From: Fredricksoniimonas sp964643325
GTDB taxonomy: Bacteria; Omnitrophota; Gorgyraeia; Zapsychrales; Fredricksoniimonadaceae
Assembly (NCBI GenBank): GCA_964643325.1
Contig: CAZXSE010000005.1
Location: 21,555-85,554 of the forward strand
Reading direction: 5' to 3'
Length of the DNA: 64,000 bases
A program made the translations under genes and the position numbers. The notes below the pieces were generated by a model that made no database searches, was not told where the DNA came from, and saw nothing but the letters and a program-made list of their open reading frames with translations. Positions 23,998-33,302 of this stretch are shown piece by piece. How positions within the stretch are numbered: position 1 is the first letter of the stretch; each line of letters opens with the position of its first letter.

Positions 23998-25909
23998 GTG
24001 TTTTTCGGCCGCCATCAGGATCATGCCGCTTGAGATGGCGTTGGCCATAGGGCGTTTTTTTGGCGATATGGCCATGCTCCTTAGCCCCCGTCAGCGTTTT
24101 ATTGTCATCGGACATCTGAAGGTGGCGTTCGGCAAGACCCGGCCCATCGCCGAGATCATGCGCATGGCACGGGGTTTTTATCATGCTTACGGCCAGAGCA
24201 TTATCGAGCTTGCGCGCCTGCCGTTGATCGCCCGCCACGGGTACGCGCCCCTTATCGAACTTCACGGGACGGAACACGTTCACGCAGCCATGAAGCAGGG
24301 GCGGGGCTGCCTCTTTCTGGCGATCCACTCGGGCAATTGGGAGCTATCCAATGTCGTCGGGAGCATGCTCGGGTATCCCTACAACATGGTGGCCAACGAC
24401 CTTAAGCATATTAACAAGGTCGCGGAGTTCCTTAACGAGCTGCGCAGCAGCGCCGGATGCCGCATCATCAATCCCGGCATTGGGGGCAGGGAGATCATCC
24501 GCCGCCTTCTCAAGAACGAGATCGTGACCCTGGTGGCGGATCAGGGCGGGGCCGAGGGGGCTCAGGTGCCGTTCTTCGGTAAGGATGCGTCCATGTCGAC
24601 GGGTGCGGTGAGGATCGCCCTTAAATATAATGTGCCGCTGATGCTGGTGAGCATGCGCCGCATGGAGCACGGGCATCATAAGCTCATGGCCCTTCCGTTC
24701 GCCCTTGAGGATACAGGGAATATGGAAAAGGACCTGGAGAGCAACTTAAGATGCATGATGCGCCAGTATGAGACCTGGGTCGCGGAACAGCCTCAGGAAT
24801 ACATTTGGTTCTACAAAACATGGAAATACGCCAAGGACCGGCTGGCGCTTATCCTTGACGACGGGCGCGTCGGACATTTGAGGCAGTCCCAGGCCGTGGT
24901 CCGCGCCTATGCGGCCGCGGCGGCAGAGCGCGGGCTCAAGGTCGCTGTAGAGACGGTGCCTGTTAAATTCAAGAATGCGCTGGCCGCCAGGGCATTGCCG
25001 TTCATTTCCGGCGGGCGCGTGTTGTTCGCGGGCATGGATATGGATTTCCTGCGGCACTTTCTCGACAAGGACTCTCTGGCAGCCTTGCATCGGATCCGGC
25101 CCGATATTGTTGTTTCGTGCGGAGCCCGGAACACGTCGGTCAACTGGTGGGTGTCGCAAGAGGCGCGCGCCCGTTCGGTCGCCGTTCTGCCTGACAGGCT
25201 TGTTGATGCCGCTGCCTTTGATCTTACCCTTATGCATCAGCATGATCTGAAAGGCCGCAAGGCTTCGCCGAACAGGGTTGTCACCAAGGGCGCCTTGAAC
25301 CTGATGGATAAGGCGTATCTCGACGAGAATGGGAGCGCGTTCCTCGCGAGGTACCAGCACCTGCGTCACAACCCCAGGACAAAGATAGCGCTTTTGATCG
25401 GCGGAGATGCTCGCGGTGTCGTTATGTCAGAAGCTTCAATGAAGACCGTCCTGTGCCAGGTCAGGGATGCCGCCGGAGAATGCGGCGGTGATCTTTTGAT
25501 CACGACATCACGGCGAACGCCGCCGGCCATCGAGCAGATGGTAACGGATGTGTTCAAAGACCATCCGCGTGTCGCGGCCCTTGTGGTGGCCAGCAAGGGA
25601 AACTTTCCGGAAGCGGTCGGGGGCATCCTGGCCCTGGCTGATATCGTTGTGGTTTCGGGGGAAAGCGTATCCATGGTCTCTGAAGCGGCTTCTTCCGGCA
25701 AGCAGACGATCGTCTTTCCCGTCGGGCCGTGCCGTCATAATAAGTATCAGAAGTTCTGCGACCTGCTTGCGGCGCAGGGGCATATCATTCATGTTGCGCC
25801 TGAAGGGATCGCCGCGGCCGTAGACAGCGTCTTGAAGAAGAAGGCCGTGACAACCCCTGTGCACGACGGTGAGGCGCTGACAGCCGTCATGCGGAAGATC
25901 ATCCGATGA
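23948..25909 (+). CDS. Lipid A acyltransferase fused to an ELM1-like domain
   Basis: Residues 1-297 match the LpxL/HtrB acyltransferase family: HSGNWE at 127-132 is the HxxxxE active site, and ADQGG and STGAVRIALK follow. Residues 298-653 match the ELM1-like family (formerly mitochondrial fission ELM1): LILDDGRVGHLRQSQAV at the start, LIGGDARG, LITTSRRTPP and VVVSGESVSMVSEAASSGK near the end. ELM1-like proteins have a GT-B-type fold and unknown biochemistry in bacteria. A single frame covers both halves with no stop. AAAGGTGG precedes the ATG. The fusion suggests acylation and a sugar-transfer step on the same lipid. Confidence 0.88.
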   Translation: MGKLNSFQGWTGSFVLRCFSAAIRIMPLEMALAIGRFFGDMAMLLSPRQRFIVIGHLKVAFGKTRPIAEIMRMARGFYHAYGQSIIELARLPLIARHGYAPLIELHGTEHVHAAMKQGRGCLFLAIHSGNWELSNVVGSMLGYPYNMVANDLKHINKVAEFLNELRSSAGCRIINPGIGGREIIRRLLKNEIVTLVADQGGAEGAQVPFFGKDASMSTGAVRIALKYNVPLMLVSMRRMEHGHHKLMALPFALEDTGNMEKDLESNLRCMMRQYETWVAEQPQEYIWFYKTWKYAKDRLALILDDGRVGHLRQSQAVVRAYAAAAAERGLKVAVETVPVKFKNALAARALPFISGGRVLFAGMDMDFLRHFLDKDSLAALHRIRPDIVVSCGARNTSVNWWVSQEARARSVAVLPDRLVDAAAFDLTLMHQHDLKGRKASPNRVVTKGALNLMDKAYLDENGSAFLARYQHLRHNPRTKIALLIGGDARGVVMSEASMKTVLCQVRDAAGECGGDLLITTSRRTPPAIEQMVTDVFKDHPRVAALVVASKGNFPEAVGGILALADIVVVSGESVSMVSEAASSGKQTIVFPVGPCRHNKYQKFCDLLAAQGHIIHVAPEGIAAAVDSVLKKKAVTTPVHDGEALTAVMRKIIR

Positions 25910-28017
25910 AAGTCCTTCAGATCCTGCCAGAACTTAATGTGGGGGGCGTTGAACGCGGGACCGTTGACCTGGCCCGTTATCTTGTCGAGCACGGGCACGC
26001 ATCGGTCGTTGTTTCGAACGGAGGCGGGCTTGTTGCCCAGCTTCAGGCGCAAGGGTCAACGCATTACACACTGCCGGTCCATCGCAAGAATATCCTGACC
26101 GCCTGGTATTGCATGAAACAATTGCGGCGCATCATCATCAGGGAGAAGATCGATGTGGTGCATGCCCGTTCGCGCGTCCCGGCGTGGATCGCGTATTTTG
26201 CCGTTCTTAAGACCGACGCGCAGTTCGTGACGACATGCCACGGGTATTATTCCCGGAATCTGGTCAGTCATATCATGGGGTGGGGCAAGCGCGTCATTGT
26301 TATCAGCGAGGTCATTGGCAGGCACATGATCGAACATTTCGGCGTGCCTGTTCAGAATATCCGCTTGATCCCGCGCAGCGTTGACCTTGATAAGTTCAGG
26401 TTCCGTGAACGGGAGCCCGGGCGTTCGTCGGCCGTCGTGTCGATCATCGGGCGCATCACGCCGCTCAAGGGGCACGATCATTTCCTGCATGCCATGGCAA
26501 AGGTGATCCGTTCGATGCCGTTCGTGCGCGTGCGGATCATCGGGGACGCGCCTTCAAGCAAGAAAGAATACAAGGAAGGCCTTGTCCTTCTGGCGCGCCG
26601 GCTGGGGATCCTGGAGAATGTCGATTTCATGGGCAATCGCCGGGACATTCCGGAGTTGTTGGCTTCAAGCGATGTTCTGGTCCTGGCTACGGTCACGCAA
26701 GAGGCTTTCGGGCGCGTCGTGATCGAGGCGCAGGCCGTGGGCGTCCCCGTCGTGGCGACCAAGGTCGGCGGGGTTGTTGATGTGGTGGAGCATGAGAAGA
26801 CGGGCCTGCTGGTGCTTCCGAAGGACCCTGAAGGCATGGCTGCTGCCGTGATGCGCCTGATCGGCGACCGCGCGCTGGGTGATACGATGGCCGTTGAAGC
26901 GCGTAAGCGCGTCGAGGAGAAATATACAATTGAACAAATGGCGTCAAGGACGCTGGAAGTTTATGAGGAGGTGCGCCGCTCCGCCGCCATCCTGATCATC
27001 AAGCTGGGAGCTGTGGGTGATGTCATCCTCTCGAGCGCGGCGTTCAAGGCCTTGCGCGAAAGGTTCCCGTGCGCCACGATATCCTGCCTGACGGGCCGGC
27101 AGACCGCGCCGTTGTTGTACGGCTGTCCGTACGTCGACGACGTTATTGTTTATGACCACAGGGACAAGGACAAAGGCGCCGGAGGTTTCTTGCGGGTGCT
27201 GGGCCAGCTGCGGCGGTATCGTTTTGACAAGGTCATTGACCTGCAGAATAACAATCGCAGCCACCTGTTGGCTGCCTTGTGCATGCCGCGATCCAGTTAT
27301 GGCTACGCGAACGGCAAGTCGGGGATGTTGCTGACCGACGGTGTCAGGGATGACGGCGTGGCCATGGCGCCGGTGCCGCATCAGTTCAGGATCCTTGAGA
27401 AGCTGGGGATCCCCTTGCCCGCGGACGTTCGTTTGCAGATGTGGCCCCGGCAGGATGATATGGCCTACGCGAAAGAGCTTTTGCACGGGGAATGGATCGA
27501 CGAGAAGTCCCATGTCATTGTCGGGATCAATATCGCGGCGTCTGACCGCTGGCCTTCGAAGAACTGGCCCGCGCAGGCAATGTCGGAATTGTGCGACCGG
27601 CTGGCCGCTGACAGCGTCCGTGTTGTGATCACGGGCATGGAGAAGGACCGCGCGCTTGTCAGGGAGCTTATGACCAAGGCCAGGTCCAAGCCGGCCGTGA
27701 TCCTTGGGAAGACAAATATCCTGCAGCTTGCCGCGCTCATTGCTCAGTGCCGTGTCTTTGTGACGCCCGATTCAGCGCCGCTGCATATCGCCGCGGCCAT
27801 GGGTGTCCCGGCTATCGCGCTCTTTGGCCCGACAAATCCCGACCGGCATCTTCCGCCGGGCGAGAACATCAAGGTCATGACCAAAGAAATGGAGTGCCGC
27901 CCGTGCTACCTGACCCGCTGCCGTTCGGCGAACCATGCGTGCCTGGCGGATATCAGCTCTTATGATGTGTATCTTGAGATCAAGGCCTTTTTGAAAAAGA
28001 CGGGGGCTGCGCGATGA
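25906..28017 (+). CDS. GT4-GT9 fusion glycosyltransferase
   Basis: Residues 1 to about 360 form a GT4 (GT-B) glycosyltransferase: LPELNVGGVERGTVDLARYL at the N-terminus, VHARSRVPAW, SIIGRITPLKGHDHFLHA and VTQEAFGRVVIEAQAVGVPVVAT. From about 365 a complete GT9 heptosyltransferase-type domain follows: ILIIKLGAVGDVILSSAAF, VTPDSAPLHIAAAMGVPAIALFGPT and the cysteines in ECRPCYLTRC. The frame is continuous over 703 codons. Two successive sugar additions to the LPS core by one polypeptide are the natural reading; donor sugars cannot be told. ATGA overlaps link it to both neighbours. Confidence 0.88.
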   Translation: MKVLQILPELNVGGVERGTVDLARYLVEHGHASVVVSNGGGLVAQLQAQGSTHYTLPVHRKNILTAWYCMKQLRRIIIREKIDVVHARSRVPAWIAYFAVLKTDAQFVTTCHGYYSRNLVSHIMGWGKRVIVISEVIGRHMIEHFGVPVQNIRLIPRSVDLDKFRFREREPGRSSAVVSIIGRITPLKGHDHFLHAMAKVIRSMPFVRVRIIGDAPSSKKEYKEGLVLLARRLGILENVDFMGNRRDIPELLASSDVLVLATVTQEAFGRVVIEAQAVGVPVVATKVGGVVDVVEHEKTGLLVLPKDPEGMAAAVMRLIGDRALGDTMAVEARKRVEEKYTIEQMASRTLEVYEEVRRSAAILIIKLGAVGDVILSSAAFKALRERFPCATISCLTGRQTAPLLYGCPYVDDVIVYDHRDKDKGAGGFLRVLGQLRRYRFDKVIDLQNNNRSHLLAALCMPRSSYGYANGKSGMLLTDGVRDDGVAMAPVPHQFRILEKLGIPLPADVRLQMWPRQDDMAYAKELLHGEWIDEKSHVIVGINIAASDRWPSKNWPAQAMSELCDRLAADSVRVVITGMEKDRALVRELMTKARSKPAVILGKTNILQLAALIAQCRVFVTPDSAPLHIAAAMGVPAIALFGPTNPDRHLPPGENIKVMTKEMECRPCYLTRCRSANHACLADISSYDVYLEIKAFLKKTGAAR

Positions 28018-29123
28018 AGATCATGCTGCTGGCCAATCATTTTAATACCGGCGGCATTACCACGTATTTGTTAACACTGGCAAAAGGCCATCTCGGCCGC
28101 GGGCATGAGGTCTTGATCGCGTCTTCAGGCGGGGAATGTGTGGCGCAAGCCGAAGCCATGGGCGCGCGCCATATCCTGGTCCCGGGGCTTGCGGTCAAGA
28201 ACGCACTGCATCCCGGGCTTGTTGCGGCAGGCTTCCGTCTGGCGCGCCTCATCAAGCAAGAACATGTTGATATCCTGCACGCCCATACGAGGGTCACGCA
28301 ATGCGTTGCCGCGCTGGCCGGGGGGCTGTCGCGCAGGCCTTATGTGGCCACATGTCACGGGTTCTTCAAGCCGCATCTCGGCAGGATCCTTTTTCCGTTG
28401 TGGGGTTCGCGGGCGATCGCCATCAGTAATGCTGTTGCGGCGCATTTGACCCGGGACTTGCGTGTTGCGCCAGTGAAGGTTGCGGTGGTCCCAACCGGCG
28501 TTGACTGCGCACGTTTTACGCCTATGGAGCCTTTGCAACGGCAAGTGTTGCGCGCCCGTTTCGGCGTTGATATGCAGACGCCACTCGTTGGCATGGTCGC
28601 GCGGCTTTCGGATGTTAAGGGGCATCGTTATCTGATCGCGGCGATGCAGGGTCTTTTGCGGCGTATGCCGCAGGCCAGGTGCCTGATCATCGGCGACGGG
28701 CCCATGGAAGCAGAACTTAAAGCGCAGGCGCAAGAGTGCGGCCTTGGAGAGAGCATTGTTTTTGCCGCGGTCAACGGCGTACCCGAAAAGCTTTTGCCCA
28801 TGTTCGATGTTGTTGCCGTCCCGTCGGTGCAGGAAGGGCTCGGCCTTTCGGCCATGGAGGCTTTGGCGTGCGGGATCCCTGTTGTGGCGTCACGCGTCGG
28901 CGGATTGCCCGAGGTGGTCAAGGATGGCGCGACAGGGTTTCTTGTGCCGCCGCAGGACCCCGCGGCGCTGGCCGATGCCATGCACAAACTCCTGGCGGAC
29001 AGGATCCTGGCGTCAGATATGGGCGGGCGGGGGCGTGAATGGATCAGAGAGCGGTTTGCCATCGACCGGATGATCGACGGCATTCTGGCCGTGTACCAGG
29101 AGGCATTGACAGCGTATGCGTAA
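28014..29123 (+). CDS. GT4 family glycosyltransferase
   Basis: This 369-residue GT-B protein belongs to the LPS operon. The N-terminal NHFNTGGITTYLLTLAKGH is the acceptor-side glycine loop, DILHAHTRVTQ follows, GMVARLSDVKGHRYLIAAM opens the donor domain, and PSVQEGLGLSAMEALACGIPVVASRVGG holds the sugar-nucleotide EX7E motif. It is probably cytoplasmic, at the inner membrane, adding a core or O-chain sugar. It overlaps both neighbours. Confidence 0.87.
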   Translation: MKIMLLANHFNTGGITTYLLTLAKGHLGRGHEVLIASSGGECVAQAEAMGARHILVPGLAVKNALHPGLVAAGFRLARLIKQEHVDILHAHTRVTQCVAALAGGLSRRPYVATCHGFFKPHLGRILFPLWGSRAIAISNAVAAHLTRDLRVAPVKVAVVPTGVDCARFTPMEPLQRQVLRARFGVDMQTPLVGMVARLSDVKGHRYLIAAMQGLLRRMPQARCLIIGDGPMEAELKAQAQECGLGESIVFAAVNGVPEKLLPMFDVVAVPSVQEGLGLSAMEALACGIPVVASRVGGLPEVVKDGATGFLVPPQDPAALADAMHKLLADRILASDMGGRGREWIRERFAIDRMIDGILAVYQEALTAYA

Positions 29124-30278
29124 CATCCTGGTCGTTTCCGTCAATTGGCTGGGCGATACGGTATTTACAACGCCCGTGTACCGCGCGCTCAAGCAGCGGT
29201 ATCCGCAGGCGCGCTTGAGCGTCCTGGCCGTCGCGCGCGTCAAGTCGGCGACCTTGGTCAGCAGCGGCGTGTTGACATCCACGCCGACGCCGAAGGTGAA
29301 GATGCGCCGCTGGTGCGGGTTGGCTTTCACCGCCAGCTCGCGGATGACCGATTCGGCCGTCTGNNNNNNNNNNCCGGAGCGCGCGTCAAGGAGGTCCTTG
29401 AACTTTGTCCTGATGTGGACGAGGTCATTGTTTACGACGAGGGTTCGGGGCTCAAAGGATCCTTCGGGAAGATCGGGACGGGCATTGTTCTTAGAAAGAA
29501 ACATTTTGATGCGGCTTTTATTTTACGCCGTTCTGCGTCCCGGTCATTGATCACATGGCTGGCCGGCATTCCGGTGCGCGTTGGGTTTGCGCAGCAGAGC
29601 TGGCGCTGGCTGCTGACCCATGTGGTGGATGATACCGGATGCGGCGCGATCCATCGCAGTGATGTTTATTTGCGCGTTATTGAGTCTTTCGGCGTCAAAG
29701 TCAAGGACCGCTCCAATTATCTTGTGGTGAGCCGCGATGCCGATGAACGCATGGCCGCAGCCTTGCGCGCGAAAGGCATCGGCGAGGGGGAACGGTTCAT
29801 TGTGCTTAACACCGGCGGGAACTGGGGGCCGAAGCAATGGCCGCAGGCGTCTTTTGCCGAGCTGACAACCCGTCTGACGCGCGAGATCGGCGTCAAGGTC
29901 GTGTTTTCAGGCGCGGCAGCTGACCTTGCCCGCGTGAGGGCGATCGCGCAGGCGTCAGGCGTTGATCCTGTCATCCTGGCTGGTGAAACAGACATCAAGG
30001 GATTGGCAGCGTTGTTCAAGCATGCTTATAGCGTGATCTCGGCGGATTCGGGGCCCTTGCATTTGGCGAACGCCGTCGGGGCGAACGTGGTCGCACTGTT
30101 CGGGCCGACACAGCCGGACATTACCGGCCCGCGCGGCCAGGGGCGCATCAGGGTCCTTTCGCAGGATGTGGAGTGCAACCGCGCGCCCTGTTATGTTGAC
30201 GGGTGCGCGGACAACAAATGCATGAAAGCCATAACGGTCGATAATGTCATTCAAACTTTCAAAGTCCTCAAAAGTTAA
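29116..30278 (+). CDS. GT9 heptosyltransferase-type protein, split by an assembly gap
   Basis: The N-terminal part (29116-29244, NILVVSVNWLGDTVFTTPVY to VARVK) and the C-terminal part (29391-30278, EVLELCPDVDEVIVYDEG to the end) belong to one GT9 gene. Between them lie about 120 foreign bases and ten Ns, which shift the frame. Removing 29245-29390 joins the halves in frame, giving about 338 residues, the usual GT9 length. SADSGPLHLANAVGANVVALFGPT and the terminal cysteines (CNRAPCYVDGC) match the heptosyltransferase donor site. The start overlaps the GT4 gene; the end overlaps the next GT9 gene. Confidence 0.8.
29245..29390. other. Assembly artefact: chimeric fragment and N gap
   Basis: Bases 29364-29373 are Ns. 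The 119 bases before them are about 66% G+C by hand count and, read on the - strand, encode IFTFGVGVDVNTPLLTKVAD with nearly every codon ending in G or C. This resembles the VWA domain of VIT/VWA proteins from another organism. The 12 bases GCGCGCGTCAAG occur at 29233-29244 and again at 29379-29390, flanking the insert. The simplest reading is a misjoined contig end. Confidence 0.78.
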
Positions 30279-31161
30279 GGATATCCTGCTGGTGACGCTC
30301 AGCAATATCGGGGATGTTGTCCTGACATTCCCTGTGATCGACCAGCTGTGCGCCGCGTTCCCTGATGCCCGGATCCATTGTATCGTCGGGCCAAAGGCCG
30401 CGAGCCTGCTGGAGGGCAATCCCTGCATCGCGCGTGTGATCCCTTATGACAAGAAGATGCCGTGGCAGCGCCAGGTTTCCTGGATCATGGCGCTTCGCGG
30501 CACGCGCTTCGGCCTGGTCGTTGACTTGCGTAATTCCATGATGCCTTTCTTCATGAACGCCGCCACTATCACGGCGCCCGTGCTCGGCGCCGATCAAGAG
30601 CATCGCCGTGACAAACATCTTGCCCGCCTGGTCTCTTTAGGAATGGCGTTAAGACCTGATGCACCCAGAAAGGCTGTCTTCTTCTCACCAGGTATGCGTG
30701 AGCGGGCCGCGCAGTTGGTCAACGGAGCGGATGGGTATGTGCTTGTGGCGCCGGGCGCGGCAGATCACAGGAAAAGATGGCGCGAGGATGGTTTCTTGGA
30801 GGTTGTCCGGCACATTCTCGCTCGCGGCAAGAAGGTTGTACTTGTGGGCGACAGCCATGACGCGGCTGAGGCGGGGCGTATCGCGGCTCTCGGAGGGGAT
30901 GGCGTGACCGACGTGTGCGGACGAACAGGGCTTTTGGAGCTGGCCGCTGTTATTGACCGCGCCGAACTGGCCTTGACCAATGATAGCGGGATCATGCATG
31001 TGGCCAGCTATCTGGACAAACCCGTGGTGGCGCTTTTTGGCCCGACCGACCCGTCGGTTTACGGGCCGTGGAGCAGCCGCTGTTCCGCCTTGCGCCAAGG
31101 GAGCAGCATGGAAGGCATTCTTGCGGCTGATGTGATCGCCGAGGTTGATCAATGGCTTTAA
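30244..31161 (+). CDS. GT9 heptosyltransferase-type protein
   Basis: This 305-residue GT9 protein has the N-terminal ILLVTLSNIGDVVLTFPVI loop and the C-terminal donor-site motif LTNDSGIMHVASYLDKPVVALFGPTDPSVYGPW. The middle (VAPGAADHRKRWREDGFLEV) is where the family binds the donor phosphate. It probably adds heptose or another sugar to the LPS core. The ATG at 30244 overlaps the previous gene by 35 bases; a start at a later codon is possible. It overlaps the next GT9 by 10 bases. Confidence 0.86.
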   Translation: MSFKLSKSSKVKDILLVTLSNIGDVVLTFPVIDQLCAAFPDARIHCIVGPKAASLLEGNPCIARVIPYDKKMPWQRQVSWIMALRGTRFGLVVDLRNSMMPFFMNAATITAPVLGADQEHRRDKHLARLVSLGMALRPDAPRKAVFFSPGMRERAAQLVNGADGYVLVAPGAADHRKRWREDGFLEVVRHILARGKKVVLVGDSHDAAEAGRIAALGGDGVTDVCGRTGLLELAAVIDRAELALTNDSGIMHVASYLDKPVVALFGPTDPSVYGPWSSRCSALRQGSSMEGILAADVIAEVDQWL

Positions 31162-32174
31162 GTGAATTCAGGAATATCCTTGTTATTCGCGCGGACCGCA
31201 TGGGCGATGTGGTCTTGACCGTGCCTGCCATTAGAGCACTCAAGAGGGCATTCCCAGGAGCGAGGATCTCGGTATGGCTTGATGCGTCAACGCGACCTTT
31301 GCTGCAGGGATTGCCTTTTATCGACGAGGTCCTTAGCGAGGATCGCGCCCGCGGATGGAGCGGGTATTTTTCTTTCATCAGCCTTTTACGCCGCAAGAAG
31401 TTCGATCTGGCTATTGTGTACAACACCAAGCGCCGGGTGAACGCCGCCTGCTGGCTGGCCGGCATTCCCATGCGTCTTGGGTACAAGAACAATAAATACG
31501 GCTGGATGTTGACGCATCCGGTGGAGGACCGCCGGCATTTCGGCGAGAAGCATGAAACACAATATTGCATGGACCTTTTGGCGAGCCTCGGCGTAGTATC
31601 GCAAGATCTGTCGCTTGAGCTTGCCCGCGATCCTGAAGCGGAGCGTTGGGTGGATGAACGGCTGGCGCGCGAGCTCCATGGAGCGCCTTTTCTGGCCATT
31701 CATCCGGATGCCAGCTGTCCGACGCGCTGCTGGCCCGCGGCATCTTATGCGGCCCTCATTGACCGTCTTGCCGGCAGGGGATTGAAAATATTACTGGTGG
31801 GGCGCGGGGAGGCGGGTCCCTGCGCGCGCGAGATCGTCGCAAGGACAAAGGTGGGTGTGATCGACATGACAGGAACGACCACGCTGCCGCAGCTGATCGC
31901 TCTTTTTCGCCGGGCGCGGGCTGTTGTTTCTAATGATTCGGGCCCTGTTCATCTTGCGGCTGGCGTTGGCACGCCGATCGTGTCGATCTTTTTAAGGCGC
32001 CAGCCGGGCATCAATCCCGAGCGCTGGCATCCGCTGGGGCCCAATAGCCGCATTGTCCTGCCGCCCTTGGGCCAGGAGATCGTTGTTGACCGTCACAGCC
32101 GGGTCATTCGCGGTTCTTTTGACGCCATCACGCCCGATCAGGTCGTTGCCGCGCTGGATGAGCTTCTGGCTTAA
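31152..32174 (+). CDS. GT9 heptosyltransferase-type protein
   Basis: This 340-residue GT9 protein is the last gene of the LPS operon. ILVIRADRMGDVVLTVPAIRALK is the N-terminal loop, and VVSNDSGPVHLAAGVGTPIVSIF the donor-site motif. IHPDASCPTRCWPAASYAALI differs from the common PGA/S..KRWP pattern but keeps the tryptophan. Three separate GT9 genes plus a fourth fused copy within 7 kb suggest an extended core or linear glycan. The recA promoter follows at once. Confidence 0.87.
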   Translation: MALSEFRNILVIRADRMGDVVLTVPAIRALKRAFPGARISVWLDASTRPLLQGLPFIDEVLSEDRARGWSGYFSFISLLRRKKFDLAIVYNTKRRVNAACWLAGIPMRLGYKNNKYGWMLTHPVEDRRHFGEKHETQYCMDLLASLGVVSQDLSLELARDPEAERWVDERLARELHGAPFLAIHPDASCPTRCWPAASYAALIDRLAGRGLKILLVGRGEAGPCAREIVARTKVGVIDMTGTTTLPQLIALFRRARAVVSNDSGPVHLAAGVGTPIVSIFLRRQPGINPERWHPLGPNSRIVLPPLGQEIVVDRHSRVIRGSFDAITPDQVVAALDELLA

Positions 32175-32180
32175 CTTGCG

Positions 32181-32209
32181 TTGACAACCCATACCCCCTT
32201 TTGTATAAT
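32181..32209 (+). promoter_or_regulatory. Consensus sigma70 promoter of recA
   Basis: TTGACA (32181-32186) and TATAAT (32204-32209) match the consensus exactly with a 17-base spacer. I see no inverted repeat overlapping it that resembles a known LexA box, so SOS control is not evident. The leader is about 36 bases with GGAGGT before the ATG. Confidence 0.88.
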
Positions 32210-32252
32210 CATGCACCCCATTCCCATTAAATAGTATTATTGGAGGTTTTGT

Positions 32253-33296
32253 ATGACGGAAGCAAAGAAGATGACGGCTGGCGAGCTGGATAATCGCAAG
32301 AAAGCGCTGGATCTGGCGCTTACGCAGATCGAGAAGCAGTTCGGGAAAGGGGCCATCATGAAGCTGGACGGGCACGTGCGGGTGGATGTTGATGTCATCC
32401 CGTCGGGCTCGCTGGGGCTGGACATCGCCCTCGGTATCGGCGGCATTCCGCGGGGCCGGGTCATTGAGATCTACGGGCCTGAATCATCCGGCAAAACGAC
32501 ATTGACCTTGAGCATTATCCGTCAGGTCCAGAAAAAAGGCGGTACCGCGGCGTTCATTGACGCGGAGCACGCATTCGACGCGACCTATGCCGAGAAGATC
32601 GGCGTGAAGCTGGATGATCTTCTGGTGTCCCAGCCGGATACCGGAGAACAGGCGCTCGAGATCGCCGAGACGCTGGTCCGTTCCAGCGCAGTGGACCTTG
32701 TGGTCGTTGACTCGGTAGCGGCGCTCACGCCCAAGGCCGAGATCGAAGGTGATATGGGTGACAGCCACATGGGCTTGCACGCGCGGCTCATGTCGCAGGC
32801 ACTGCGCAAGTTGACGGCCATCACCAGCAAGTCCAACACATGCATCATTTTCATCAACCAGATCCGCATGAAGATCGGCGTTATGTTCGGCAACCCCGAA
32901 ACAACGACGGGCGGCAATGCGCTCAAGTTCTATTCATCCGTTCGTATTGATCTGCGGCGCATCGAGACCTTAAAGCGCGGCGATGAGGTCATCGGTAATC
33001 GCGTCAGGGCCAAGGTCGTCAAGAACAAGGTGGCCGCGCCGTTCAAGGAGGCTCAGTTCGAGATCCATTTTGACGAGGGCATCTCGCACGCGAGCGACCT
33101 TGTTGATCTGGGAAGTCAATACAATGTCATCGAGAAGTCCGGGGCCTGGTTCGCTTTTGAAGGCGAGCGCATTGGCCAGGGCAGGGATAATGTCCGCAAG
33201 TATTTTCAGGATAATCCCAAAGTGGCGCAGAAGGTCGAAAAACTGATCCTGGAGAAAGCCAAGGTCGTTGCTGCGCCGGTGAAGAAAGCAGAATAG
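32253..33296 (+). CDS. recA: Recombinase A
   Basis: RecA forms filaments on single-stranded DNA for homologous recombination and repair. GPESSGKTTLTL is the Walker A region, LVVVDSVAALTPKAEIEGDMGD the Walker B and L1 region, and NQIRMKIGVMFGNPETTTGGNALKF is L2. It has 347 residues with a short Lys/Ala tail. recX follows after 6 bases, with a terminator-like hairpin just inside it. Confidence 0.98.
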   Translation: MTEAKKMTAGELDNRKKALDLALTQIEKQFGKGAIMKLDGHVRVDVDVIPSGSLGLDIALGIGGIPRGRVIEIYGPESSGKTTLTLSIIRQVQKKGGTAAFIDAEHAFDATYAEKIGVKLDDLLVSQPDTGEQALEIAETLVRSSAVDLVVVDSVAALTPKAEIEGDMGDSHMGLHARLMSQALRKLTAITSKSNTCIIFINQIRMKIGVMFGNPETTTGGNALKFYSSVRIDLRRIETLKRGDEVIGNRVRAKVVKNKVAAPFKEAQFEIHFDEGISHASDLVDLGSQYNVIEKSGAWFAFEGERIGQGRDNVRKYFQDNPKVAQKVEKLILEKAKVVAAPVKKAE

Positions 33297-33302
33297 TTGT
33301 TC

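Noticed and set aside
29013..29504. VWA-domain gene on the - strand
   Set aside because: Only about 40 codons look like a VWA protein; the rest is antisense to the glycosyltransferases and crosses an N gap. Treated as an assembly artefact.
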